This document shows, in pieces, positions 34,720 through 42,684 of a DNA stretch of 64,000 bases. The stretch spans positions 3,968,001-4,032,000 of the forward strand of contig NZ_JAPNKA010000001.1 in NCBI RefSeq assembly GCF_026626635.1. Direction: 5' to 3'. Within the stretch, counting starts at the first letter, position 1, and each line of letters starts with the position of its first letter. The position numbers and the translations under genes are program-made. The stretch is from Archangium lansingense. Its GTDB lineage: Bacteria > Myxococcota > Myxococcia > Myxococcales > Myxococcaceae. The notes beneath the pieces are model-generated. The model was not told the origin of the DNA. It was given only the letters and a program-made list of their open reading frames with translations, and made no database searches.

Positions 34720-35736
34720 TCAGAGCTTGCGCGCCTCGATGAGGCTCACGCCGCTCGGGGAGGGAGTGGTGCGCTCCAGCGCCCAGCCGGTGCTGGCGAG
34801 CAGCGCCTCGTACTCGCGGGCCGTGCGCTCGCGTCCATCCGCGACCACGAACATGTTGAGGTCGATGAGGGCCGTGCGCGAAGGCTCCCCGTCCGGCATC
34901 ACCATCTCCACCACGAGCAGCCGGGCTCCCGGCGGTGCGGCGCGATGAAGCTGCCGGAGGATGGAGGTGGACGAGGCGTCGTCCCAGTCATGAAGGATGT
35001 GCTTGAGGAGGTAGGCCTCCGCGGTGGGGATGACGGGCTCGAAGAAGCTCCCCGCCACCAGCTCCATCCTCTGGCCCAACCCCTCCGCCTCCACCTGGGC
35101 CCGGGCTCCGTCGATGACGTGCGGTAGATCGAAGAGGATGCCTCGGCAGGAGGGGTGGGCACGGAGCACGGCGGCGAGCAACACGCCCTGGCTCCCCCCC
35201 ACATCGGCCACGCGGGCATAGGGTGAGAAGTCGTGGAGGCGTGCCACTTCCGCGGCCACGAAGCTGGAGAAGCTGCCCATCGCACGGTCGAAATGCGCGG
35301 CCTCCTCCGGGTTCTTCTGGTAGTGCTCCCAGAGATCGGTCCCCAGCACCTTGCGGACCGGGGCGCGACCCGTCCGCACGGCGGTGACGAGGTCTCCCCA
35401 GGGCAGCCAATGGCCGGGGGAGGTCTGCATGATGGCCATGTCATGCATCGACCCGGGCACCTCCGAACGGAGGCAGGCCCCCAGCGGGGTGAGCGTGAAC
35501 GTGCTGGGATGCTCCTGCGTGAAGAGGCCCGCGACCACCCCCGCGCGCATCAGGCGGTACAGCCCATCCGGGTGGGCTCCGACCTGCGGCGCCAGCGCCT
35601 CGCTCGAGAGAGGACCGCTTGCGAGCAGGTCCGCGAGGCGAAGTCGCGCGACCACACCGATGACCTGGGAGATCCAGTAGCTGGAGATGTGCTCCAGGAG
35701 CTGCTGCGAGAGATTCGGCGGAGGTGTCTGGTCCAT
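34720..35736 (-). CDS. SAM-dependent O-methyltransferase (family 2)
   Basis: From ATG 35736 the protein is 338 residues. The N-terminal dimerisation winged helix reads LLEHISSYWISQVIGVVARLRLADLLASGPLSSEALAPQVGAHPDGLYRLMRAGVVAGLF. The catalytic domain has the SAM motif VADVGGSQGVLLAAVLRAHP, FDLPHVI, the family-2 catalytic His context LLKHILHDWDD, and RLLVVEMVMPDGEP. This is the fold of plant-type/PhzM/hydroxyneurosporene methyltransferases, which methylate hydroxyls of secondary metabolites. No biosynthetic genes are adjacent, so the substrate is open. Confidence 0.93.
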   Translation of the reverse strand: MDQTPPPNLSQQLLEHISSYWISQVIGVVARLRLADLLASGPLSSEALAPQVGAHPDGLYRLMRAGVVAGLFTQEHPSTFTLTPLGACLRSEVPGSMHDMAIMQTSPGHWLPWGDLVTAVRTGRAPVRKVLGTDLWEHYQKNPEEAAHFDRAMGSFSSFVAAEVARLHDFSPYARVADVGGSQGVLLAAVLRAHPSCRGILFDLPHVIDGARAQVEAEGLGQRMELVAGSFFEPVIPTAEAYLLKHILHDWDDASSTSILRQLHRAAPPGARLLVVEMVMPDGEPSRTALIDLNMFVVADGRERTAREYEALLASTGWALERTTPSPSGVSLIEARKL

Positions 35737-35800
35737 GGAGGGCGGGACGATATCGAATCGCGTGATGCGTGCCGAAAGCAGATTTGGAGCACCTGGCACT

Positions 35801-36052
35801 TCTCCAAAATTCTACGTGACCTTCCTGCCCCAGTTTGTCCCGGCTGGGGCTGACGTCCTGTCCTCCACCGTCCTGCTCGCCGCGATCCATGCTCTCGAGG
35901 GCATCCTCTGGTTTGCGGCGCTCATCGCGGCCACCCGGCCCCTGGCGGCGGCGCTCCGTCGTCCAAGCATCGTACGTGCCCTGGACCGCATCACAGGTGG
36001 TGTGCTGATCGTGTTCGGCCTCAAACTGGTTCTGGACGCAAGGCGCTCCTAG
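35801..36052 (+). pseudogene. LysE/RhtB-type exporter, C-terminal fragment
   Basis: The frame reads SPKFYVTFLPQFVPAGADVL then AAIHALEGILWFAALIAATRPLAAALRRPSIVRALDRITGGVLIVFGLKLVLDARR. This is the NPKxxxFFLAFLPQF-type motif and last three helices of a LysE/RhtB amino-acid/homoserine-lactone exporter. The first about 115 residues are missing and replaced by methyltransferase 5' sequence. A longer open frame from 35687 overlaps the methyltransferase antisense and is not meaningful. Confidence 0.8.
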
Positions 36053-36114
36053 TTCCACCTGATGGCGTGAGGTTCGCTGCGCGGGCCCGGGGCTTGTGGC
36101 ATACAGGGGTGGTC

Positions 36115-37200
36115 ATGTCCGACCCCCTCCACGTCCGGATTGAACAGTTCCAGGCGCTCGGCCGTACTCCCGAGGCGCTCGCCACCGCCGAGGCCCTCGC
36201 CACCGAGCTGGCCAGGCAGGGCCAGCCGCTGCGCGCCATCGCGGTGTGCAGAGCCCTCCTCCAGCTCGAGCCGGCTCACACTCGCACCCCGCAGCTCCTG
36301 GCGGACCTCTACGCGAAGCCTGGTGCCCCGGGCGCCACTTCTCCCGCCACGGGGGCCGGTGCCTTGCCGCGGGCGCCCCTCTTCTCGGAGCTCGGCCGCG
36401 AGCCCTTCATGGCCCTGGTGGGCGTCGTGGAGCTGCGCGCCTTCGCTCCCGGGCAGCACCTCATCACCGAGGGCGACCCGGGCCGCTCCTCCTTCGCCAT
36501 CGTCGAGGGCAGGGTGGACGTGTTGCGCAAGATGGACGGGGGCGAGTTGCGCACCCTGTCCTCGCTGAAGGAGGGGGACTTCTTCGGGGAGATTGCCCTC
36601 GTCTCAGAGAGTCCCCGGCTGGCCAGCGTGGTGGCCACCCAGCACGTTCTGGCACTCGAGCTCCACCGTACCCGCGTGGAGCGCATCTCCTTCCGGTACC
36701 ACGCCGTCGGCGACACCGTTCAGGCCTTCTACCGCGAGCGGCTGCTGGCCAACGTGCTGCGCAGCCATCCCGTTTTCTCCGCGCTGGCCCCCGCGCAGCG
36801 CGAGGCGCTGGCCCACATCTTCGAGCTGCGGACGGTGGAGGCCGGGCACGTCCTCATCGAGCAGGGCCAGCGCGGCGATGCCCTGTACCTGCTGCTCAGT
36901 GGCACCTGCACGCCGCTGTTCCGCCGCCCCGACGGGCAGCAGACCGCCTTCCCCCCACTGCGCGAGGGGGATGTCTTCGGGGAGATCTCCCTGCTGCTCG
37001 GCCAGCCGGCGACCGCCACGGTGCGCGCGGAGTCGTCCTGCCACATGCTCCGGCTGGGCCGCGAGGCCTTCGAGCAGTACCTCTCCGGCCAGCCCGGCAT
37101 CCGCGCCGCCCTCATGCGGCTGGGCACCGAGCGGCTCCTGCACATCTCCAAGCTGCTGGCGTCCGGACGGGCCGTGCACGAGGGCGACTCGCGCGTCTGA
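36115..37200 (+). CDS. Protein with two cyclic nucleotide-binding domains
   Basis: From ATG 36115 (MSDPLHVRIEQFQALGRTPE) the protein is 361 residues. Residues about 5-70 form a TPR-like helical segment (EALATAEALATELARQGQPLRAIAVCRALLQLEP). Two CNB domains follow: one at about 95-210 (LRAFAPGQHLITEGDPGRSSFAIVEGRVDVLRK, GDFFGEIALVSESPRLASVVA) and another at about 230-345 (RTVEAGHVLIEQGQRGDALYLLLSG, GDVFGEISLLLGQPATATVRA). Both have FGEI(A/S)L phosphate-binding cassettes, but the Arg that binds the cyclic phosphate is replaced (SPRLAS keeps an Arg, QPATAT does not), so only the first may bind cNMP. No effector domain is attached. Confidence 0.9.
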   Translation: MSDPLHVRIEQFQALGRTPEALATAEALATELARQGQPLRAIAVCRALLQLEPAHTRTPQLLADLYAKPGAPGATSPATGAGALPRAPLFSELGREPFMALVGVVELRAFAPGQHLITEGDPGRSSFAIVEGRVDVLRKMDGGELRTLSSLKEGDFFGEIALVSESPRLASVVATQHVLALELHRTRVERISFRYHAVGDTVQAFYRERLLANVLRSHPVFSALAPAQREALAHIFELRTVEAGHVLIEQGQRGDALYLLLSGTCTPLFRRPDGQQTAFPPLREGDVFGEISLLLGQPATATVRAESSCHMLRLGREAFEQYLSGQPGIRAALMRLGTERLLHISKLLASGRAVHEGDSRV

Positions 37201-37201
37201 C

Positions 37202-38170
37202 TCAGCTCCGCCTGCGCGCCTCCAGCCACTGCCGCACCAGCGCCGGCACGCCCTCGCGGATGGTGGGGTAGAGGAACTGGAAGCCCGTGCCATGCAGGCG
37301 CGCGTTGGACAGCCGCGCCTCGCTTGTCAGCGAGTCCGTCACCACCGGCCCCATCAACAGGTTGCACAGCCACCTAGGCACGAGCGTCTTCTTGTAGGAG
37401 ACGCCCAGCGCCTCGGCTGCCACCTGGGACAGCTCCCCGAAGGTCGCCGGCTGGTCATCCACCACGAAGTAGCGCCGGCCCACCTCGCCATGCTCCAGCA
37501 GGTGCAGCAGCGCCCGGGCGCAGTCGTCCACGTGGATGGGGGACATCTGTTTCGTGAGGCTCTCCTTCAGTCCGAAGATGCGCTTGCCCGTCTTCATCGG
37601 CTCCAGCGCGTACTCCTCGAACCAGGAGCCCAGCCCGTACACCGAGCCGGGATAGGCCTCCACCAATGGCAGCCCACGCTCCAGGTGCCGGGGGAGTGAC
37701 TCGATGGCGGGCGCGATGTATGGGCCCCACCCCGTGGGATGTGGCGTGGCGTCCTCCGCCACCAACCGGGTGCCCTGGTCTCCGTAGTAGCTGGTGCCCC
37801 CTACGTAGAGCAGACGCTTCACCGTGCCCGGCTTCAGCGAGTCCAGCAGCAGCGAGTCCATGCGCAGCCGCTGATCCCGGTAGGCCTCGGCCCGCTTGTG
37901 CGTCACCCGGGCTCCGAAGGTGAGCGGCTGCGCGAGGTGCACGACCCCCTCGCTCGTTGCCGCCTCCTCCTGCCAGGGCCCCGGGGTGAGCAGGTCCCCC
38001 TGCACCACGGTGACGCCCTCGTGCTTCCACCGCTCGGCGGCCCGCGTATTTCGGGTGAGCACCTGCACCCGATAGCCCGCCTCCAGTGCCAGTGAGACGA
38101 ACCTCGCGCCGATGAATCCCGTACCACCCGTGACGAACAGACGCTTCACCGTGAGTGCCTCCACTCGCAT
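37202..38170 (-). CDS. NAD-dependent epimerase/dehydratase-family protein
   Basis: A 322-residue extended SDR. It has the Rossmann motif LFVTGGTGFIGARFVSLALEAGYRVQVLTRN, then VVQGDLLTPGPW and VKRLLYVGGTSYYGDQG, and a C-terminal part with SPIHVDDCARALLHLLEHGEVGRRYFVVDDQPATF. The usual YxxxK is not evident (YYGDQG), so it may be an atypical member without classical catalysis. The start at ATG 38170 has GAGGGGGA just before it; GTG 38149 (VKRLF) is an alternative with GGAGG. It converges with the CNB gene with a one-base gap. Confidence 0.88.
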   Translation of the reverse strand: MRVEALTVKRLFVTGGTGFIGARFVSLALEAGYRVQVLTRNTRAAERWKHEGVTVVQGDLLTPGPWQEEAATSEGVVHLAQPLTFGARVTHKRAEAYRDQRLRMDSLLLDSLKPGTVKRLLYVGGTSYYGDQGTRLVAEDATPHPTGWGPYIAPAIESLPRHLERGLPLVEAYPGSVYGLGSWFEEYALEPMKTGKRIFGLKESLTKQMSPIHVDDCARALLHLLEHGEVGRRYFVVDDQPATFGELSQVAAEALGVSYKKTLVPRWLCNLLMGPVVTDSLTSEARLSNARLHGTGFQFLYPTIREGVPALVRQWLEARRRS

Positions 38171-38231
38171 TCCCCCTCAGGTCAACGCTTAGCGCACCCG
38201 GGGACATGGCGGAAGGTCACTCGGCGTCTCC

Positions 38232-39116
38232 TCAATGGGCGACGGTGCAGACACCCCCTCCGTTGAGGTGCGCCTGATCCACGATGCTCTGTGTCACGAA
38301 CTCCTGGAGCGTCCGCACCGTGTAGGCGCCCGGCTCGTAGACGACGGGCCTTCCCTGGCCATCCTTCAGCTCGCCCCCGTCCAGGCCCCGCAGATCCAAC
38401 AGCTTCTGCTCGGCCAGCCCCTCGGGGGTGATGACCTTCTCCCCGTCCGCCGCGGCGGCGAAGGCGTCGAAGCGCAGCTCCACCCCCCGGTGGGTGCCGA
38501 GCCGGTCATAGAACATGTGCTCGGCGTGAATGGTGACCTCGGCCTCCGCCACGGAGCTCTCTGGCACGACGAGCCCCAGCGTCCCGTCCACCCCGTTGAC
38601 GCAGTCCACCATCCGTGCGTCCACCGGGAAGCCCATGCGGAACGTGTAGATGCCTACGCCTCCCTTCACCGCCACCCCCTCCAGCCAGTAGCTGTAGCCG
38701 CGCTCACGCATCATCGCGAGGTCCTCGGCGGAGACGCTTCCGTCCGGCAGCTTCGTGCCCTCCCTCGGCGGGCTCACCCGAAAGCCCACGCTCCAGCGTC
38801 CCGCCGTCAGGCCCTTCAGCTCCGTCAGTGGGATGTCTCCCTTCTGCACGTCCACCAGCACGTGCTCGCTTGACTCTCGCTTCTCCCCCGTGGCCGCTGT
38901 GAGCGTGAAGTCCCCCATCGATACCAGGTACTTCGTGAACTGCACCGACCAGCCGTCCTGGAAGAGATGGCTCGGATAGCCCCGCTGCGTTCCATCCCCC
39001 CCGCTCATCGTCACGCGGACGTCCCCCTCGGCCACCGGCTCGCAGGACGCCCCCGCGAGAGACACCCCCATGAATACCGCATGCCACAGCTTGGATTTTG
39101 ATTTCGGGAAACTCAT
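38232..39116 (-). CDS. Lipoprotein divergent from TonB receptor (possible MbnP-like)
   Basis: The 294-residue protein has a lipoprotein signal (LWHAVFMGVSLAGASC). The mature part contains VQFTKYLVSMGDFTLTAATGEKRESSEHVLVDVQKGD then TAGRWSVGFRV, the pattern of MbnP-like periplasmic proteins (a strand pair with a conserved YLV/SN region and a VDVxxxD segment). It continues with GYSYWLEGVAVKGGVGIYTFRMGFPV and YDRLGTHRGVELRFDAFAAAADG. It is transcribed divergently from the TonB-receptor gene with a shared 7-1-7 palindrome between them, which suggests the same metal-dependent regulation. I call it MbnP-like only by overall pattern. The C-terminal half is rich in predicted beta structure. Confidence 0.82.
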   Translation of the reverse strand: MSFPKSKSKLWHAVFMGVSLAGASCEPVAEGDVRVTMSGGDGTQRGYPSHLFQDGWSVQFTKYLVSMGDFTLTAATGEKRESSEHVLVDVQKGDIPLTELKGLTAGRWSVGFRVSPPREGTKLPDGSVSAEDLAMMRERGYSYWLEGVAVKGGVGIYTFRMGFPVDARMVDCVNGVDGTLGLVVPESSVAEAEVTIHAEHMFYDRLGTHRGVELRFDAFAAAADGEKVITPEGLAEQKLLDLRGLDGGELKDGQGRPVVYEPGAYTVRTLQEFVTQSIVDQAHLNGGGVCTVAH

Positions 39117-39132
39117 GTATCAGGGAGTTATT

Positions 39133-39147
39133 TGTAACAGTGTTGCA
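39133..39147. promoter_or_regulatory. Fur-family-type 7-1-7 operator between divergent genes
   Basis: TGTAACA-G-TGTTGCA. The arms agree at six of seven positions (TGTAACA and TGCAACA). The site is 17 bp upstream of the lipoprotein ATG (39116) and 59 bp upstream of the receptor ATG (39206). The same 15-bp form occurs at 44857 and 47106. The 7-1-7 geometry is that of Fur/Zur/PerR boxes. Confidence 0.55.
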
Positions 39148-39205
39148 AGTCAAGGAGAGGGTGGTGTATCCCTCCGGCTACCCCCGAGCGAGGTCTTCCC
39201 CCTTG

Positions 39206-41860
39206 ATGTGGATTTCCAGTCTGGTGCTCCTCCTGCTGAGCACCACGGCCGAAGCCCCCGTTTCTCCCCCCGTCCCCGTGGACGCCGCCCCTCCCGTCAT
39301 GCCCGCAGATGCGCCCACCCTGGTCGCCCCAGCCCTGGTGCTGCTGCGTCTCACCATCGACGAGGCCGGCGAGGTGTCTCGCGTGGAGGTGCGTGAGTCG
39401 GCGGGTAGTGTTTTTGATCGCGCTGCGATGGCTGCTGCCTTGCGCTGGCGCTTTCAGCCTGCTCGGCGCGGCGAGCTGCCTATTGAGGTCCAGGCGGATG
39501 TTCCGGTGACCTTCACGCCTTTTGTAGACACGGTGGGGACGGCGGGGGCCTTGGGGGAGGAATACCCTCACCCCGACCCTCTCCCAGAGGGAGAGGGGGA
39601 TACGGGGGCAACCCAGGGGGCGGATACCCTCACCCCGACCCTCTCCCGGGGGGAGAGGGAGGGGACCTCTGTGGAGGGGTCCTCTGTTGAGGGGTCCTCT
39701 GTTGAGGGAGCTGCTGGGGTGGGGACCTCTGTGGAGGGGAGTGCTGGGGTGGGGAGTGCTGAGGCTCCTTCGTTTGCGACCACCGTTCGTGGCCGGGCTC
39801 CTGCTCCTCCTCCGGCCGCAGTCGGCGATTTTCAGATCCCCATCGGCCAGCTCGCCGATGTGCCTCGAAACTCCGCCTCGGACCTCATGTTGCTGGCTCC
39901 CGGTGTCATGCTCGCCAACCACGGCGGCGAGGGCCACGCGGAGACCATCTTCATCCGCGGCTTCGACGCCGGTGAGGGCAAGGATGTCGAGTTCCGCCTC
40001 AATGGTGTCCCGCTCAACGAGGTGTCCCATGCCCACGGCCATGGCTACGCCGACACCTATTTCATCATCCCAGAGTTGGTGGACTCGCTCCGCATCACCG
40101 AGGGCCCCTATGACCCCGCTCAGGGCGACTTCGGCGTGGCCGGCTCCGTCGAGTACCAGCTCGGGTTGAGGCGCCGCGGCCTCACCGCTTCCGCCAGCTA
40201 CGGCAGCTTTGCCTCTCGCCGGTTGTCGCTGGTGTGGGGGCCTCCTGAGTCCAGTGAGGCCAACTTCGTGGGCCTGCTGTTGCGCCAGGGCCATGGTTTC
40301 GGTCCCAACCGCGCTTACGCCAACGCCGGCGCCATGGCTCAAGTTGAATTCCGCGTCGGCGAGGAGACCCGGCTGCGCCTCTTCGGCGCCAGCTACGCCG
40401 CACGTTTCTCCTCTGCGGGCGTCGTCCGGGAGACGGATGTGGTGGATGGGCGCATGCCCTGTGCTCCTGGCGCGGACTCCCAGTTCTTCTGCTTCTATGA
40501 CCCCAACCAGGGCGGGGCAGGGCAGCGCCACATCCTCTCCGCCGAGCTGCAGTCACGGCTGCGCCGCGGCGGGCGCTTCGTCCAGCAGGGCTTCGTCGTG
40601 GTGCGGCAGATGCGCATCCGCGACAACTTCACCGGTTTCCTCAATGACGTGCCTCCTGTCGGCGAGGACCCGCGCGGAGACAACACCGAGCAGTACTACC
40701 GCGGCACCACCGTGGGCCTGCGCGGGCGCTACTCGCCGGGCCTCACCTTCTTCGGCCAGTCGCAGCCGCTGGAGCTGGGCTACCTGGCGCGCTTCGATGA
40801 TGTGCTCACCCGTGCCCGCCGCCTGCGCGACCACGGCGGCGCACCTTACGCCACCCTCTTCGACAACCAGGTGCGCACCACCAACCTGGGCGCCTACGCC
40901 TCCCTGCGCCTGGCTCCGCTCTCGTGGCTCACCCTGCGCGGTGGTCTGCGTCTGGACACCTTCCTCTTCGGCGTGGAGGACCAGAACCGCCCCACCTCCG
41001 ACCGGCAGGGCGAGCGCATCCCCGAAGAGTCCATCGAGGCTTACGGTTTCTTCGCCAGCCCCCGCCTCACCGCGGAGGTGCGGCTCACCCCCCGCTTGAC
41101 CTGGCTCACCAGTGCTGGCCTGGGCGCGCGCTCCAGTGACGCGGCCGCACTGTCCGACGCGGAGCTTGCCCCCTACGCCCGCGTCACAGCGGCGGAGACG
41201 GGCCTGGGCTGGCGGCTCGGTGGCGACGACCGCCCCTTCGACCTCGAGGCGCGGGGGGCTTTCTTCGTCACCCGTGTCTCTCAGGACCTCGTCTTCGACG
41301 AGTCGGCCGGCCGCAATCAGCCCGTGGGCCCCTCGCAGCGCCTGGGCGCCTTCGCCACCGCGCGCTTCACCCTGGAGGACCGCGTGGACCTTCAGGCCAG
41401 TGCCGCTTGGGCCCGCGCCACGCTCCCAACGCCCGGTGCCCCGCAATGGAAGCTGTGGGAGGGCGCGGTCATGCCGTACATCCCCCACCTTCTCGGCCGG
41501 CTCGATGCCTCTGTGCGCGGCGAGCTCCCCGTGTCCGGGGTGCCGGTGGGGTGGAACCTGGCCCTCGGGCACAGCGCCATCGGCCCCAAGCCGCTGCCTC
41601 TCGATCGCTACAGCGAGCCCATCTTCCTCTTCGACGTCGCGGCCCGTGCCCGGTGGAAGTGGATGGAGCTGGGCTTGTCCGTGGAGAACCTGTTCGACGC
41701 GCGCTGGCGCGAGGCCGAGTTCAACTACGTGTCCAACTTCCGCGGCCCGGACGCTCCCGCCTCACTTCTGGCCACGCGCCACTTCGCCGCGGGCTCCCCG
41801 CGCACCTTCCGAGGAACCTTCACCCTCTACCTGGACCTCCAGGACGAGGAGCTTCCATGA
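39206..41860 (+). CDS. TonB C-terminal domain fused to TonB-dependent receptor
   Basis: From ATG 39206 (MWISSLVLLLLSTTAEAP) the protein is 884 residues. Residues about 43-103 form a TonB C-terminal domain (LVLLRLTIDEAGEVSRVEVR, FDRAAMAAALRWRFQPARRG). About 120-185 is a low-complexity insert derived from palindromic repeats (SVEG units). The receptor plug occupies about 207-325: DFQIPIGQLADVPRNSASDL, HGGEGHAETIFIRGFDAGEG and the His-rich NEVSHAHGHGYADTYFI. The rest is a beta-barrel ending LDLQDEELP. The plug histidines suggest metal or metal-chelate uptake. A TonB domain on the receptor's own N terminus is known in myxobacteria; here it may contact another receptor or the Ton motor. Confidence 0.93.
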   Translation: MWISSLVLLLLSTTAEAPVSPPVPVDAAPPVMPADAPTLVAPALVLLRLTIDEAGEVSRVEVRESAGSVFDRAAMAAALRWRFQPARRGELPIEVQADVPVTFTPFVDTVGTAGALGEEYPHPDPLPEGEGDTGATQGADTLTPTLSRGEREGTSVEGSSVEGSSVEGAAGVGTSVEGSAGVGSAEAPSFATTVRGRAPAPPPAAVGDFQIPIGQLADVPRNSASDLMLLAPGVMLANHGGEGHAETIFIRGFDAGEGKDVEFRLNGVPLNEVSHAHGHGYADTYFIIPELVDSLRITEGPYDPAQGDFGVAGSVEYQLGLRRRGLTASASYGSFASRRLSLVWGPPESSEANFVGLLLRQGHGFGPNRAYANAGAMAQVEFRVGEETRLRLFGASYAARFSSAGVVRETDVVDGRMPCAPGADSQFFCFYDPNQGGAGQRHILSAELQSRLRRGGRFVQQGFVVVRQMRIRDNFTGFLNDVPPVGEDPRGDNTEQYYRGTTVGLRGRYSPGLTFFGQSQPLELGYLARFDDVLTRARRLRDHGGAPYATLFDNQVRTTNLGAYASLRLAPLSWLTLRGGLRLDTFLFGVEDQNRPTSDRQGERIPEESIEAYGFFASPRLTAEVRLTPRLTWLTSAGLGARSSDAAALSDAELAPYARVTAAETGLGWRLGGDDRPFDLEARGAFFVTRVSQDLVFDESAGRNQPVGPSQRLGAFATARFTLEDRVDLQASAAWARATLPTPGAPQWKLWEGAVMPYIPHLLGRLDASVRGELPVSGVPVGWNLALGHSAIGPKPLPLDRYSEPIFLFDVAARARWKWMELGLSVENLFDARWREAEFNYVSNFRGPDAPASLLATRHFAAGSPRTFRGTFTLYLDLQDEELP
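39562..39665 (+). repeat. Two REP-type palindromes inside the receptor gene
   Basis: ATACCCTCACCCCGA followed by CCCTCTCCC-AGA-GGGAGAGGG (hairpin at 39577-39597), and again the same lead followed by CCCTCTCCC-GGG-GGGAGAGGG (39639-39659). The spacing is 62 bases, so the two copies are translated in different frames, as PHPDPLPEGEG and LTPTLSRGEREG. The reading frame remains open throughout. A related copy is intergenic at 50782. Downstream to 39760 are short GTCCTCTGTTGAGGG-like tandem units (SSVEG). Confidence 0.8.
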
Positions 41861-42684
41861 CGACTCCCTTTCGCACCACCCGCCGTGCCTTCACCACGCT
41901 GCTCGGCACCGCATTGCTCGGCGGTGGCTCCGCCTGCGGACTGTCCGGTACCGGTGGCCGCGCCATCGTCTTCCGCATGGGCCTGCGCACCGCCCGAGCC
42001 CCCGGCGAGACGCAGCCCGGCCTCTTCACCACCGACACCGGCTGGCGCGTGACGCTCACCTCCGCGCGCATGGTGCTCGGCCCTATCTACCTCTTCGAGA
42101 ACTCCTCACCCCTCCAGCCAAGCCCCACGGGACGGTGGTGGCGCCGCGTGAGCGACGTGCTCGCCCCTACCGCACACGCCCATGACTCCTTCTTCGCCGG
42201 AGGGCGGGTGCTGGGCGAGTGGGACCGCGAGGTGGTGTATGACCTGCTGGGCGACGGGGGCGAGACGCGGGTGCTCGGACGCTCACCGGGCATTGCCGGC
42301 GTGGCGCGCTCCTTCTCGCTGCTGCTCCAGCCTCCGTCCCGGTCGTTGGGCGCGGAGGCGGCGTCACTCGAGGGGCGCTCGGTGCTGATGGAGGGCACGG
42401 CCTCGCGCGAGGGGCGTACCCTGGCCTTCCGCGCCGCCCTGGACTTCCCCCCGCCGGTGGAGCTGCAGCGGGTGGAGTTCGTCCCCATCGACGTGGAGCT
42501 GGAGGACGAGGGCCTTTTCGTCGTGGAGCTCCATCCGCACCGCTGGTTCGAGGGCGCCCTCTTCGAGCGCCTGGAGGTGCCACCAGGCGGCGCGGCGGTG
42601 GCGGTGCCCCCGGAGAGCCAGGTGCACCGCGCGCTGCTCGTCAACGTGCGGCGGCACACCGCCTTCTCCGCTACCTGGGAGTGA
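41857..42684 (+). CDS. Tat-type lipoprotein downstream of TonB receptor
   Basis: The 275-residue product starts MTTPFRTTRRAFTTLLGTAL then LGGGSAC, a twin-arginine signal with a lipobox. Its ATG overlaps the receptor stop (ATGA), so it is translationally coupled and very likely functions with the receptor. The mature part has LTSARMVLGPIYLFENSSPL, a THAHDSFFAGGRVLGEW segment with two histidines, and FPPPVELQRVEFVPIDVELEDEG followed by VVELHPHRWFEGALFERL. I do not recognise a family. The His-containing motifs and Tat export, which handles folded or cofactor-bound proteins, fit a metal-binding periplasmic lipoprotein. It converges with the next gene with a 14-bp overlap. Confidence 0.85.
   Translation: MTTPFRTTRRAFTTLLGTALLGGGSACGLSGTGGRAIVFRMGLRTARAPGETQPGLFTTDTGWRVTLTSARMVLGPIYLFENSSPLQPSPTGRWWRRVSDVLAPTAHAHDSFFAGGRVLGEWDREVVYDLLGDGGETRVLGRSPGIAGVARSFSLLLQPPSRSLGAEAASLEGRSVLMEGTASREGRTLAFRAALDFPPPVELQRVEFVPIDVELEDEGLFVVELHPHRWFEGALFERLEVPPGGAAVAVPPESQVHRALLVNVRRHTAFSATWE

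Noticed and set aside
34720..36060. Secondary-metabolite gene cluster around the O-methyltransferase
   Set aside because: No synthase, P450 or other tailoring gene lies nearby, and its neighbours are a truncated exporter and transposon debris.
38232..39116. Firm assignment as MbnP and of the locus as methanobactin uptake
   Set aside because: Only the general strand pattern resembles MbnP; no MbnH cytochrome, no methanobactin biosynthesis gene and no conserved Trp/Cu site were seen. I keep it as a suggestion.
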